Notes: a model not told the origin generated them from the sequence alone. DNA of 64,000 nucleotides from Euleptes europaea (GCF_029931775.1 NC_079325.1:37736673-37800672), one strand, 5' to 3'. Shown: positions 20,284-32,272, counted from the stretch's first letter. Program-made: numbers and translations.

Positions 20284-23200
20284 CTAATGAAAAACCAGAA
20301 GTGATGTTATCATGTCAGGGCGGCACTCTAGTTTTTAGCCCAACATGATAATGCCACTTCCAGTATTGCAGCAGCACTGGGGAGGGGCTGTGGCTCAGTG
20401 GTAGAGCATCTGCTTGGCATGCAGAAGGTCCCAGGTTCAATCCCTGGCTTCTCCAGATAAAGGAACCAGGCAAGTAGGTGAAAGACCTCTGCCTGAGACC
20501 CTGGAGAGCCACTGCCATTCTGAGTAGACAATACTAACTTTGATGGACCAAGGTCTGATTCAGTATAAGGCAGCTTCATGTGTTTATGTCACATATTGGT
20601 GCAACACCAGTGACTGCTCCCCCAGTTTTCTCCCCACCAGCCTGTGAAGCAGCAACAGGGAATGGGGGCTAATGCCAGGAAGTCTCTACTACAGCAGGAG
20701 ACCTACCTCCCCCCGCCCCCTCACCATTATGAGATTACACCTTCTTTTGCAAGACTACACCTTCTTTAGTGGGGGAGACACCAGATTTTGTCAAAATTCA
20801 GCTAGACAGTTCAGATTGCTTTTCCAAGATATCCTTAGTTCAGGATATATAAGCAGGATGGAAGACTTGGATTTAAATGTTCCATTTCAAAGCAGGGCAA
20901 AATGAACTACAACAGCATTGAATTTAAATTTACTTTAATCCAAGGTCAAGGTTCAGAAAACTCAGGACAGAAACTTCAAGGGTAAGGGAAAGGGAACTTC
21001 CAAAAAGTTGACATGTTGGGTATAGGCAAAGAATTGTCCTCAGGAGGGTAATGCCAGATCGGACACGGGCTGGCTCCCTCCAGCTCAGCCCTCTGCAGTC
21101 AGCTGCCCTGGTCCACAGAATTCATCATGTGCCCGTATGTTTGGTCTCTGGAAGGGAAAAAGGAGTGAGTGGAAAGAAGAAAAAGCTCTACCTCCTCAAG
21201 GCTATTGATTTAGCTCAACCAATCAGGACCCAGGCTTCAGATTCAAGCCCAGGACAGCCAGAGATTCTGTAGTTACAAGCCACCAGGTATTTTCCTTGCC
21301 CGTTTGGAATGTGTTTTGTTGAATAAACCAAGTATCGGGGGACAGTAAGAAAAACATTCACAGCACATTCTGATCCACTCAGCTCCATCTCCTCCAGCCA
21401 ACCAAAAACAGCCAGACCGAAACCCAAATCCCTAAACTCCACCTTCTTGTCAACCCTACCGCAGGGTCTATTCCTTGACCAATCAAAAATGTCCCTACCT
21501 CTATCCAACGGCACACTCTAGGTTTTGCCCATAACCAGGTATTTCCCAAAAGTCATAAGCCAAGCTAGGTCAAGGAGTATTGGGATGGACTCACATGACA
21601 GAACTGTAACCTTTCCTGGGATAATAGGTTCTGCATATCAAAATTGCATATATTTTGAGCTTCAATAAGAATGGCCATAATTCCACATCAGAACAGTCCG
21701 GATTCTACACCAAGAAAAACTTAAGCCTGCAACCTGCATATATTATGCATATTATTTTCATACACTAGCCTGTCCAACAGGATTTTAGCCTGGTTCCAGT
21801 CTTCATATAGGAGACAGTGTATAAAAACTCACATGAACAAATGAAGCTGCCTTCTACTGAATCAGGCCCTTGGTCCATCAAAGTCAGTACTGTCTACTCA
21901 GACTGGCAGCAGCTCTCCAGGGTCTCAGGCAGAGGTCTTTCACATCACCTACTTGCCTAATCCCTTTAACTGGAGATTCCAGGGATTGAACCTGGGACCT
22001 TCTGCATTCCAAGCAGATGCTCTACAAACTGAGCCACAGCCCCTCCCCTCTCTGCCCTCTGGGGATCCTTTGTAGCTTTTCCTGAAACAAGGCCTGAGAT
22101 TTCACCAAGCGTTGGCTGTACTCTATTAGACCAGCCACATGGACTGGAAACTTGCTCTAAAAATGGAACCAATAATCTTTGTGTGATAAATTCTTCATAC
22201 AAAACGAAGTGCCATGCAGAATATATAATGGGGGGAGGGGATCTTGATGTCCGGCTCACCATCTAGGATGTGAAACTGGTCCGCTGAGTCACAAAACCCT
22301 ACACATAAAAAATGAATCAAACAATGAATGATAATTTCACCTCCTCAGATAAAAGCAACATGACAGGAAACTCTTCCCACCCATCCCCCAGCAGCGAGCA
22401 GCTCCAAACCAATCCGAACAACAACAAAGGTATAGCGGTGAAGATGAGTTTCTGGCTTGGGGGACAAGGACATTTTTGAGGGTTTGGGTGTTTTTTGCAG
22501 AAGTCCCATCTATTTATTTATTTATTACATGTAGGTGTCTGTCCATTTTCTTATCCCACCTTTCCTCCATGGTGTTCAAGGCAACATACACGGTGCTTCC
22601 CTCTTGCAGCGCTGCCTAGCCATTATTATTCAGTGGTAAAATGCACTCTGCATATGCTCAGGAGCTCTTTAATACCCCTGCTCCTACTCTATGGCACCGA
22701 AAATAGTTTCAGGGCAAATCCCAGGTGAATTACAACAAGGTATCATTGTTACACTGAAACAAACAAGGGTGGAGGATAAAAACCATGAGTTCCACTTCAT
22801 CCACCAATACTGTTCTCTTAGCTTTGTTTGTTTTCAGTGATGGTTTTAAACGTTTTACTTCTTTCTCTGCAAGCCCTCTTGGGCATATTGGACCAATATG
22901 CTTTGTAAGTGCCAGGGACTGCTTTGTAAGTGCTTAAATGAATAAAATCCATTTTTCTAGCGGCACCCTCTCCTTTTGGGGTTTCAAAAGCCCACGGAAA
23001 CAGAAGCTGTTCCCCGAGAAGATGCATGCTATCAGTGGAGGTCCACCAGTTGGTCAGAGCTGAATGGAAAAAGTGTTCTCTGGTCTTCAGTACCTGGCTG
23101 AGCATTGCTATCAGGAAGAGGGGAAACAGGTGAGGATGGAAAGATGTAAGAACATCTGCCTTTTACTGAGTCACCTAACTCACTGAGTCTACCTAGCTCA

Positions 23201-26200
23201 CTAGATGCATATTGGGGCAAAAAATCCCAACTTCACATATACACTGATGGGATCTGTGCTGGCAGCGACAGACCAAGAAAGGGATATTGGGGTGGTGGTG
23301 GATAGCTCAATGAAGATGTCAACCCAGTGTGTGGCTGCCGTAAAAAAGGCAAATTCCATGCTGGCCATAATTAGACGAGGAATAGAGAATAAAACTGCTG
23401 ATATCATACTGCCCTTGTACAAATCTATGGTGAGACCACACTTGGAATACTGTGTACAGTTCTGGTCACCACACCTAAAAAAAGATATTACAGAGCTTGA
23501 GAAGGTGCAGAAAAGAGCAACCAAAATGATTAAGGGACTAGAGCAACTGTCCTATGGGGAGCGGTTAGGACACTTAGGGCTGTTTAGCTTGGACAGAAGG
23601 CGGCTAAGGGGAGACATGATAGAGGTCTATAAAATTATGCATGGTTTGGAGAGAGTGGACTGGGAGAAGTTTTTCTCCCTCTCCCATAATACTAGAACAC
23701 GGGGTCATCTGCTAAAGCTGGAGAGCGAGAGATTCAAAACAGATTAAAGGAAGTATTTTTTCACACAACGCATAGTTAAATTGTGGAACTCCCTGCCCCA
23801 GGATGTGGTGATGGCTGCCAGCTTGGAGGGCTTTAAGAGGGGAGTGGACATATTCATGGAGGAGAGGGGTATTCATGGTTATTAGTTAGAATGGATACTG
23901 GTCATGCTGCATACCTATTCTCTCTAGTATCAGAGGAGCATGCCTATTATTTTGGGTGCGGTGGAACACAGGCAGGATGGTGCTTTTGAAATCGTCTTGT
24001 TTGTGGCTTCCTAAAGGCACCTGGTTGGCCACTGTGTGAACAGACTGCTGGACTTGATGGGCCTTGGTCTGATCCAGCAGGGCCTTTCTTATGTTCACTA
24101 TTAGCAGTGGCTCTCCAGGGTCTCAAGCACAGAAAGGTCATTCAATACTAGTTTACGAAATATACCTTTAACGGGAGATGCCAGGAACTGAATCTGGGAT
24201 CTTCTGCTAATAAAGCAGGTGGTCTGGCCAATCCAGTTGGCCACATTTCAAAGGAATCTACTTTCTTTCTATCAGCTTTCTTCAATGTCCAGCTTTCACA
24301 CCCATACATAGTAATAGGGAATACAATGGCATTAACAGTTACATAAAGTCCTTTAACCAGCAATGCTGCTGTTTCTGCATGATGCGCAGCACATGTTCCA
24401 TCACTGAGCTATGGCCTTATCTTTAAGATCACTCACATGGAATAGGGGAGGGGAGGGGCAGTCTATAACTTACCATAAGTGGGGAAGTAATATGTGAAGT
24501 CGTCGTTCAGCCCCACCCCAGCCAAAAGCTGCTCAAACTTAGCCGTGATGGAATCACTGATCTGGATGGTTCGTGCTTCCAGAAGGACAAATAAGGAGAT
24601 GTTACAACCATATTTCTCAACATTTGGCTTTCTGAATTGTAACAGAACACATACTTCAAAAGCCAACCTTCCGCCCCCCAAAATCTCCCACTGATGGTGA
24701 AGAGGGACCTGGCAACCCTACCAATAAGTAACCACAAAGGGCTACTATGGATTGATGTTAAAGGGGGGGGGGGTAACTCTTCCTTTCTCTGTGCCAAACC
24801 TGCCTCACAGGGCTGTTGTGGGGATAAAATTGAGAAGGAGAGAATGCTGTAAGCCCCTTTGGATCCCTATTGGGAAAAATGAAGTTCCCACCATAAAGCT
24901 TCACAGAGATCTGCCGGGACTTCTGATAGAAGACGATGGCGTAGCTCGTGTAATCGGTATCCCCAATTACGATGTCGATCGGCCTGTCACGACCTGGTTA
25001 AAAATCACAAACCCCATGAAGGGTAAAATACCTTTATCAAGACCAACTAAATCACCACAAAGTGTGCAAGCTTTCAAGGTCAACAGAACTCTTCCCCAGG
25101 TGGCTATCAAGTAAACCTTCTCCGCCCACACTCATTGCATCAGGCATCCAATCTGATGAAGCGTTCTATCATTGAATTCAGAAGCCTCTCTGGAGCATAA
25201 GAACCAAGCCCTGCTGAATCAGGCCATGGTGGATACATCTAGCTCAGCATCCTGTTTCTCATAGCTCTCAGCCAAATGGTCCCACAGGCCCACAACAGGT
25301 CAAAGCTGACTGCTTTACATGGAGATCCCATCCAGCCCTCGATAAATTTGTCTAATCTCTTTATAAAGGGATCCAAGCTTGCAATCGTGAAGAAATGTCA
25401 GTTCAGTTCCTGGATGCAGTTCAGCAAAGGGTTGCTTCTTACTGACAGATAAAGCCTCTATGCTCCTCAGTGGCCTGACAGGAAGAATTTCAACAGGTGA
25501 AGGCTTTTCCCACCAGCCTACCTTGCAGGGTTGTTGTAATACAAGTATTGCATCCAAAGCAATTTGAGCATTTGGAAACACACTGTGCAAACGCTAAGCA
25601 CTATAGCCATAAAGACAATGCAATGGAAAAAACTCCATCAGCAGTTTTTTGTTGTTTTGTTTTAAGGGAAAAATGAAGAGCAGGGAGTCCTTTTCTTTTA
25701 ATCCTTCCAGAGTTTTGACTGGAAAAATACAGGGAGCACTGCTGAAACAGGCCAAGGTGTGTCCAACTAGACCAGCATCCTGTTTCCTGCAATGGCCAAC
25801 CTGATGCTCCTTAAGGCCCACAAGCAGGGGCACAGAGGACAAAGCCTGCCCCCAACCCCAGCAACCAGCACTCAGAGAGCTTATGCACACACACACACCC
25901 CTGATCACAGCCTTGCTGTTCTCCAACACACCTTTCAAGAGGAATCTGCCTGGCGTCTTGGCAGGGAAGTAGACCTGCTTGATATTCCAACAGATACCAT
26001 CCCTGCAGAGACAAAGGGAAAGACAAATGCACACGCACATTCCACCAGCTGATCTAAGCCAGGTTGGTTCCTGTGATATGTGCCCCGTCCAGGGATGGCC
26101 ACCTTCAAAAGAGGGGCCTTTCCACATGTTCCAGGAAGCTCAGTTAGAAATAGGTCACATGCATCGTGTGAGGAAGTATTTCCAATGGTCAACTTGGTAA

Positions 26201-29200
26201 AAAGGAAGAACTATTTCACATATTGTGTGACTTATGGAACTCCTTGCTACAGGATGTGGATGAAAAGGAGGCCTTTTATGCAGGGACGTTTCCCTCAGTC
26301 ACCCCCGCTGACTGCTTTGGGGCTTCCTTTTGATTATGCATGCCTTTCCCGCCGGTCAGAGGTAGCTTCGCTTTCCCGCCACGTTTTGACAGCATTTTCC
26401 AGATTCTGGCTAAAACAGCATCTGGAAAACAAGGGCAAAACGCACGGGGAGAGCGAGGCGACCTCTGACTGGAAGGAAGGCATGTCCCACGCTTTGCCTT
26501 ATGCATGAGGATTTCAAGAAGGCTGAGCTCAGGGGAGAGGGAAGAATCGGGTTAAGTCCCAGGATTTGTGAGGGCTGGCAGCGAGGTCATCTCTAATGGA
26601 CAGAAAACTCATGCATAACTCCAAGGAACAACAGGGACACACCGGGGGCAAATGTGAGTGAAAGTACCCATGCATAAACAACCAGAGTGACATTTTGTTC
26701 TGCCCATCAGGGATTCAGCGCACTGAGACAGAGGACAGGAGTCCAGCACTTCCTTTCTCTTTTGCAAACTGAGCCCCAGCTTGTACACTGGCAATCTGTA
26801 CATGCATTGAAGGAAACAACAGAGGAATGCCCAGTCTCAAGGCAAAGGCCAGCAGACATTCGCATACAAAACACTCGCCAGGCACAGCTGACCACACCCA
26901 GGCTCACCTGAATACTCACAGTGGACGGAAGGTGCTAATCAACATGGATGTCTGATGGGTGCTGCTGATGACGGATGCCATTATGTTCACCGGTTCAAGC
27001 CTGTGGCTGTTGTCTCTCAGGTGCCCACACCTGGAGGCTACCCCAACAAGATACCATTTCCCAGCAAACTAGACAAAGAGACACAATCGACACAGAATCA
27101 CATCTGGAACTGTCTTTTACCAGTTCAGAGCCCTGAGCCCTCTAGCTCCGTGTTGCCTCAGCCGTCTGGCAGCCATTCAGCCTCAGACAGAGAAGGATCC
27201 TTTCCAGCAGCTGTTATCTGCGATCCTTTCAACTCTCACATTTGCAGATATTCAAATGTATGTTTTTGTAATGTGCTTTTTAGAAAATAAGACCACCATT
27301 CAAATTGCTTACAGGCAAATTGATTGCTGCAGCTGGATAAGGAAGCCTGTAGAACAGCAAGCTTACTATTTTATTTACAAAATTTGTACCCAGCCTTTCT
27401 GCCCCATGTGTTGAGGTTCAAGAGATCAGATTTTTCACATACAATTAGCCTGGATCATTTGTGTATATTTTGTGGGGAAAAGGTCTCTGTCATAAGCATT
27501 CATGAAACTTTACTGTATATGTTTGTGGCAGAAGGAATACAAAATGGTAAAATATCAGAAGGGGGATGTAAGACTAACAGTGCATTCCTGAGCCTCCAGG
27601 GCAAAAGCCCTTAGGAGGCCAGGAAGGCGCCGCGCCGGCATCTGCCCCCTCCCCCGCACCTGCATCCGGGCTGCTAATGCCGGTGTTAGCAGCCTGAACG
27701 CTGGCGGGAAGGCCAGGACGCCAGTCGCAGGGCGCTGCTATGGCAGTGCCGGCCCAGGACACTGATGGAACCTTCTGCCGGTGTCCGAATGTAGTCGAAG
27801 GCTGCACTGGCATCCCAGGAGACATTCCCAGGGCATTATGGCGTCCCGGGAAGCATTCTTGCACCAAACTGGGGGCAGGGCCACAAAACCCTTTCAGCCT
27901 GGGAACGCCCCTTTTTATTTTTGGCGAGATACGCCACCTTTTTTTTTGCGCTGGGAGGAGGTTTCAGCGGGGCAGAAACCTCCTTTGGTGGCAGCGCAGC
28001 CGCGTTGCCTTCTAAGCCCTGGGCAGGCATTCCTCTCAGGAATGCACCGTGAGCTGGCTTTGAAGCGTTTGAGAGTTATTTGGGACAGGCCAGTGCCAGG
28101 ATGGGAGACACACACACCCCAAGAACACCCCCACACCCACTGAGGCACGCCACCTGCAGTTACATCAGGGATGAAAGGTGGAATAGAAATGTAAGACTGA
28201 GATGGTTTGAAACCAGTTTCATGACTCTTTAGTGGCTTGTATCAGTGACTATCCTTGATTTATAGATCACGATGGGTAGCCGCATTAGTCTGTCACTAGC
28301 AGTAGAAAAGAGCAGGAGTCCAGTAGCACCTTAAAGACTAACGAAATTTCTGGCAAGGTGTGAGCTTTTGTGAGCCACAGCTCACTTCTTCAGATACAGC
28401 TAGAATGTCACATTCTAGCTGTATCTGTGTCATGGCCCAGACAGGCAAAGCATCATCAGCGGAAGAGCCAGAGCAGGGAGAAATAACGGGCATTGCACCT
28501 CAGGCAGCTGAGAATGCAGAGCAGGGTGAAGGACAACAGGTAGGAGTAAACACCAGCCCTGCTGAGGATTTGGAAGTAAACACAGAATCACCTCCTTCGG
28601 CACAACCAGATGCAGCTGTAACTCCACAGAAGCAGGACCCATCCAGCTCACCTGAAGCCACTCAACAGCACAGGCAAAAAGGGAGAATGGAGTTGCAAAG
28701 TAAAAGGAGAAGTGCGCACCTACAGGCACTAAGAAGACGGCTCCAAGACTGTGAGTTGTCTGAGGATGAGAACTAAGGCAAAGAAACAGCTTAAAACCAT
28801 GCTTGGAACAGACAGACGTCGTGAAAGCAATTGTTGCAAAAGGATCTCTGACTTTTGTTGCTGACGCTACTAGACATTGATAAACGGACTTCTGACCCAG
28901 TGGACCAGACTTTTGACTTTGCCTCTGCACGCCGACTTTATTTTGGTTTCCAGCTCCCACCCCCAGATTCCTGTATTCCTGAACTACTAACAGCCTGCTC
29001 TCAAGACCAGTAGCCGGCAGTAACCGGAGACGACCTGGCCTAGCACAATCTGTCACATTCTAGCTGTATCTGAAGAAGTGAGCTGTGACTCACGAAAGCT
29101 CAAACCCTGCCAGAAAGTTTGTTCTTTTGGGTGCTATTGAACTCCTACTCCTTTCTATGCTTAATTTATGAAAATCAAAATTCAAAAACTCATTTTTTAA

Positions 29201-30184
29201 AATGAGATTTGACCGTTTCAAACTGAAACTAAAAAAGACCGTGCTGCTGCACGGTCAAGCAAGGTTACTCACAGTGAAAACATTTTAGAACAAAAAGAGG
29301 AGTGGACGTGGCACCTGGATCCTGTCAGAGGCACAACTCTGCACTAAGGCGCCCTTTGTCAGTGGCTTGGCAGGGAGGTTTCTGCCAAGCAAAGGAGAGA
29401 TAAAGGAAAGGTGAACCAGGAGGCTGTAACAAACACCACAGTGTGAGGGGATAAAAATTACAAGTTCACAGCCCAGGCAACCTCCCTGATTGGTCAGGGC
29501 ACTTGGAAAGAGGTTCTTCTGGAAACATCTGCTCTTTGAAACATTTTGAAGCTCATACAAATAAGGAATTGGTAACAGGAAATTAAGGATTGACCTTTTA
29601 ATTAGAGCCAGGAGACCATTTCTACCAAAAGAAAATGTATGTCAGGATCTGGGAATCCACTGTTAGAGAATGTCATGCCATTGCAGAATGTTCATGAACA
29701 TGCTGTAGCAAGCAAGAAAGAAACTGGAAAGTTGACCTCTAAAAAGTGCAGACCATAGCCACACAGAAATGTAACATGCACGCATATTCACAGAAATCCA
29801 AAAGTATCAAATATCAAAACATGTACCATCCACTCCAAAAGTGTTCACAGCATGAACCTGCTGTGACAGTACAGCAATTCAGCCAATGACTGCAAAAGCA
29901 TGGCTTGCATGGAGGCAGATTTTAAGAGAGTTTTCCCCCCTAAAAATGAGACTTCCTTTATCTCCCCCACCCCGTGAGAACAAGGGTGGATTGTGCTGCT
30001 CCTACAGCCTACAACACACATCCCAAAGCCACCTGTCCTACATTCTCACCTGGGTGGGGTTGAAGTCTGCCTGAGCACGGATCTTGTCAATGGGGTTCTC
30101 CTGAGGAGGCGGCTTTCTCCGGGCATAGGAGGGAGATATAAGCAGCAGGCCAGAGACGATGAGGAGGAATATGGCACACGCCAT
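20270..30184 (-). CDS. C8G: Complement component C8 gamma chain (seven coding exons)
   Basis: Lipocalin subunit of complement C8, disulfide-linked to C8 alpha in the membrane attack complex. Coding exons on the minus strand: 30184-30050, 27068-26920, 26002-25932, 24993-24892, 24575-24474, 22298-22260, 20283-20270. They join in frame (612 nt, 203 aa; human is 202). Exon 1 encodes a signal peptide ending about SPSYA, then a basic, proline-rich stretch (RRKPPPQENP). Exon 2 begins FAGKWYLVGVASRC; its Cys59 corresponds to the residue that bonds C8 alpha. Exon 3 has DGICWNIKQVYF and GRFLLK. Exon 4 has IVIGDTDYTSYAIVF and ISVKLYG. Exon 5 has FEQLLAGVGLNDDFTYYFP. Exon 6 has FCDSADQFHILD, whose Cys should pair with DGIC. 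The 14-nt coding part of exon 7 (EVMV, stop) is the least certain piece. Without it, exon 6 would read through to a longer tail. The gene is tandem with PTGDS and divergent from FBXW5. Confidence 0.9.
20382..20588 (+). mobile_element. tRNA-Ala-like SINE, well preserved
   Basis: GGGGCTGTGGCTCAGTGGTA, TTGGCATGCAG (tRNA-Ala-like anticodon arm) and GGTTCAATCCC, with tail to TTCATGTGTTTATG. It lies in C8G intron 6, inverted relative to the copy at 21836. Confidence 0.85.
21836..22046 (-). mobile_element. tRNA-Ala-like SINE, well preserved
   Basis: Opposite orientation to the copy at 20382 in the same C8G intron, about 200 bases from exon 6. The two could pair in the transcript. Confidence 0.8.
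23196..24102 (+). mobile_element. CR1-like LINE 3' end with RT C-terminal coding
   Basis: A 5'-truncated copy whose frame 23205-23747 reads [38 protein letters not shown] and RGHLLKLESERFKTD. This is the classic CR1 ORF2 end. The 3' UTR follows to GATCCAGCAGGGCCTTTCTTATG. In C8G intron 5, in the opposite sense to the gene. Confidence 0.88.
24105..24415 (-). mobile_element. tRNA-Ala-like SINE split by a BovB piece
   Basis: SINE parts are about 24105-24235 and 24366-24415, with BovB coding sequence between them. Confidence 0.55.
24236..24365 (-). mobile_element. BovB/RTE LINE fragment
   Basis: The minus strand encodes FPITMYGCESWTLKKADRKK and VDSFEMW, the well-known BovB reverse-transcriptase C-terminal motif. 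Short internal fragment. Confidence 0.75.
24672..24885 (+). mobile_element. GTTGCCA-TIR fragment joined to tRNA-derived SINE
   Basis: 24672-24722 is the end of a TIR element (GAAGAGGGACCTGGCAACCCTA). 24723-24885 is the inverse of the SINE at 17345. It abuts C8G exon 4, whose 3' boundary is 24892. Confidence 0.65.
26270..26506. mobile_element. Palindromic TTTTATGC foldback element, copy 3, right arm altered
   Basis: GGCCTTTTATGCAGGGACG on the left, central hairpin ATTTTCCAGATTCTG with CATCTGGAAAAC, and a right arm that leaves the consensus after GCATG. Further ATGCATAA motifs follow to about 26680. Confidence 0.65.
27580..28047. mobile_element. GC-rich element with 13-bp terminal inverted repeats
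   Basis: GTGCATTCCTGAG at the left and CTCAGGAATGCAC at the right are perfect inverted repeats enclosing about 440 GC-rich bases. No transposase is seen. Looks like a non-autonomous DNA element in C8G intron 1. Confidence 0.65.
28270..29160. mobile_element. Foldback element (CCAGTAGCACCTTA family) with large central insert
   Basis: Left arm 28270-28405 (GGGTAGCCGCATTAGTCTG, CAGCTCACTTCTTCAG). Right arm about 29051-29160 is its inverse (CTGAAGAAGTGAGCTG). A 623-bp insert lies between 22-bp direct repeats. Confidence 0.7.
28428..29050 (+). mobile_element. Insert inside the foldback element, possible retroelement remnant (fossil)
   Basis: Begins TGTCATGGCCCAGACAGG and ends CCTGGCCTAGCACAATC. 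It is bounded by TGTCACATTCTAGCTG-type direct repeats (28406-28427 and 29051-29072). The TG start and pyrimidine-rich 3' part resemble reptilian Ty3/gypsy-type LTRs. The long flanking repeat does not fit LTR insertion well, so family is unsettled. Confidence 0.4.
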
Positions 30185-30480
30185 GCTCAGATCGCAATGA
30201 TCCAGTAGACCCTGATATGCAGGATGTAGAAGGCTGGCTGGTCATTAATCATCCCTGCTGTCCTTCCGGGAAGAGATCAAAGGCCAGGGCAGGCACAAAG
30301 GGCTGTTTACCCAAAAAGAGCAAACTCCTAGGAGGTTACGACAACAACACTGATTCCCAAATTCTCAGAGTTGAGATTTTCACATGGAAGAACATGAAAC
30401 CAACACAGAATGGATTTGTATTCATATTCTGTCTAACTTGTATTTGCAACCTGTTCAAAAATGCTGTATGCACACAAACT

Positions 30481-31360
30481 AGGGTTGCCAAGATGGGAAA
30501 TACCTGGAAATTTTGGGGGTGGAGCCTGAAGAGGGCGGGGTTTAGAGAGGAGAGGGGCTTCAGTGCCATAGAGTCCAATTGCCTAAGCGGCCACTTTCTC
30601 CAGGTGAATTGATCGTTGTCACCTGGAGATCAGTTGTAATAGCGGGAATTCATCAGCCACCACCTGGAGGTCATAGAAAAAGCAGACACCACTGTACTGA
30701 TACTGAGTTAGTTAGGAAATTAGCACAGGAGCGACACAACATAAAGTTACAAGGTGCAAAAAAATTCTATTAGAAAAGTTACAAGTAGTAAACAACATCA
30801 ATGCACAAACGATTTATTCAATGTGATCCTATATCTACAAAGTCCAATGATTACTGATGTATCTTCAAGGAAATAAAGCGGAAGAAACGTTGCTTTGAGA
30901 GATGACACGGGAATACGGCCGTTTCAGATTTCTTCAATACAATTCTTCATCGGTCCCCAATCGTCAAGAAACTTGATTCACATTGTTTGATGCTACATTG
31001 TTTGTATCCTACATGGAACATGGGGACTATCCTGTATTGTTGATTGCAGTCAAATATTATGTGAATCAAGTTTCTTGACGATTGGCGACTGATGAAGAAT
31101 TGTTTTGAAGAAATTTGAAACGGCCGTATTCCCGTGTCATCTCACAAAGCAACGTTTCTTCCGCTTTATTTCTTTGAATATACATACATCAGTAATCATT
31201 GGACTTTGTAGATATAGGATCACATTGGATAAATTGTTTGTGCATTGATGTTGTTTACTACTTGTAACTTTTCTAATAGAATTTTTTTGCACCTTGTAAC
31301 TTTATGTTGCGTCGCTCCTGTGCTAATTTCCTAACCACCTGGAGGTCGGCAACAATAACA
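30481..31360 (-). mobile_element. GTTGCCA-TIR element, copy 12, split by a palindrome
   Basis: TAGGGTTGCCAAGATGGG opens the copy. It is cut at GGAGGTC (30672) and resumes at 31334 with ACCACCTGGAGGTCGGCAAC. The repeated ACCACCTGGAGGTC is a 14-bp target duplication. Confidence 0.75.
30673..31333. mobile_element. 661-bp near-perfect palindromic insertion
   Basis: Arms of about 275 bp (about 30712-30990 and 31058-31334) are inverted copies, for example GGAAATTAGCACAGGAGCG against CGCTCCTGTGCTAATTTCC. The loop is about 70 bases. Thirty-nine unpaired bases lie at the left end. The 14-bp target duplication points to a reverse-transcription-type or Penelope-like insertion. Confidence 0.75.
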
Positions 31361-31796
31361 CAAACATTTTAACCACAAGGACTGCTCATAAGTTCCTTCC
31401 TACCAGGGAAGACTGAACGCACGTGCAGGTGGGATTCCGTCCATTGACCCCACCCAAACAAAAAGCATGGATGTACGTACTTTGTCCACATGACCAGGAA
31501 CCAAAACACAGGTTGCCAGCAGTGTTTGCAGAAAATTAACTGCCGCTCTAGATTGTGTAGATCTGCAAATTAAAAGAAAGAATAGCCCTGATGGATTGGA
31601 CAAGAGGTCCACCTACCTAGCCAAGCATCCTGCTTCCATCAAAAGCCCCTGGGAAGTGAACAAGCAGGGCACAAAGGCAACCAATCTCCCCTGTTTACTT
31701 CCAGCATCTGGTACTCCAAATAGACAATTTCTGAACACAGAGGTTCCAATTTAGCCAACATGATGGCTAGCTATTAAGGGAGACCTAAGCTCTGCT

Positions 31797-32016
31797 CACC
31801 CTGACCTGGATGGCCCAGGCTAGCCTGATCTCGTCAGATCTCAGAAACTAAGCAGGGTCAGCGCTGGTTAGTATTTGGATGGGAGACCACCAAGGAAGTC
31901 CAGGGTTGCTGTGCAGAGGAAGGCACTGGCAAACCACCTATGTTAGTCTCTTGCCATGAAAACCCCAAAAAGGGGTCGCCACAAGTCGGCTACAACTTGA
32001 CAGCACTTCACACACA
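31797..32016 (+). mobile_element. 5S rRNA-derived SINE
   Basis: CCTGATCTCGTCAGATCTC, AACTAAGCAGGGTC and TGGTTAGTATTTGGATGGGA match the 3' two-thirds of 5S rRNA. A SINE body follows (GGCACTGGCAAACCACC). It lies between C8G and FBXW5. Confidence 0.85.
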
Positions 32017-32017
32017 A

Positions 32018-32272
32018 GCTCTGCTCATGACCTGAGTTCGATCCCAATGGAAGTCGGTTTCAGGTAGCCGGCTCAAGGTTGACTCAGCTTTCCATCCTTC
32101 CGAGGTCGGTAAAATGAGTACCCAGCTTGCTGAGGATAAAGTGTAAATGACTGGGGAAGGCAACGGCAATCCACCCTGTAAACAAAGTCTGCTTAGGAAA
32201 CGTCAGGATGTGACGTCACCCCATGGGTCAGGAATGACCCGGTGTTTGCACAGGAGACCTTTACCTTTTTAA
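32018..32272 (+). mobile_element. Sauria SINE with ACCTTT tail
   Basis: GAGTTCGATCCCAATGGAAG, GGTTGACTCAGCTTTCC, AATGACCCGGTGTTTGCACA and the tail GGAGACCTTTACCTTTTT. This family is diagnostic for squamates and is mobilised by BovB. Confidence 0.88.

Noticed and set aside
20382-20460. Functional tRNA-Ala gene
   Set aside because: Boxes A and B are visible, but the cloverleaf is not kept and the same sequence with the same tail occurs many times: SINE heads.
25594-26127. 177-codon open frame as a separate gene
   Set aside because: Only its segment 25932-26002 is real (C8G exon 3); the rest is intron read-through.
28430-29056. 208-codon minus-strand open frame
   Set aside because: Antisense to the insert in the foldback element; no recognisable domain and mixed composition.
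31080-31140. Hammerhead-ribozyme-like motif (CTGATGA ... GAAAC) in the large palindrome
   Set aside because: The core words are present, but the flanking stems I and III do not pair in the required register around the GTC. It is not supported as a ribozyme without a covariance search.
31797-32016. 5S rRNA gene
   Set aside because: Only the 3' part of 5S is matched and it continues into a SINE body shared with 54486, so it is a 5S-derived SINE.
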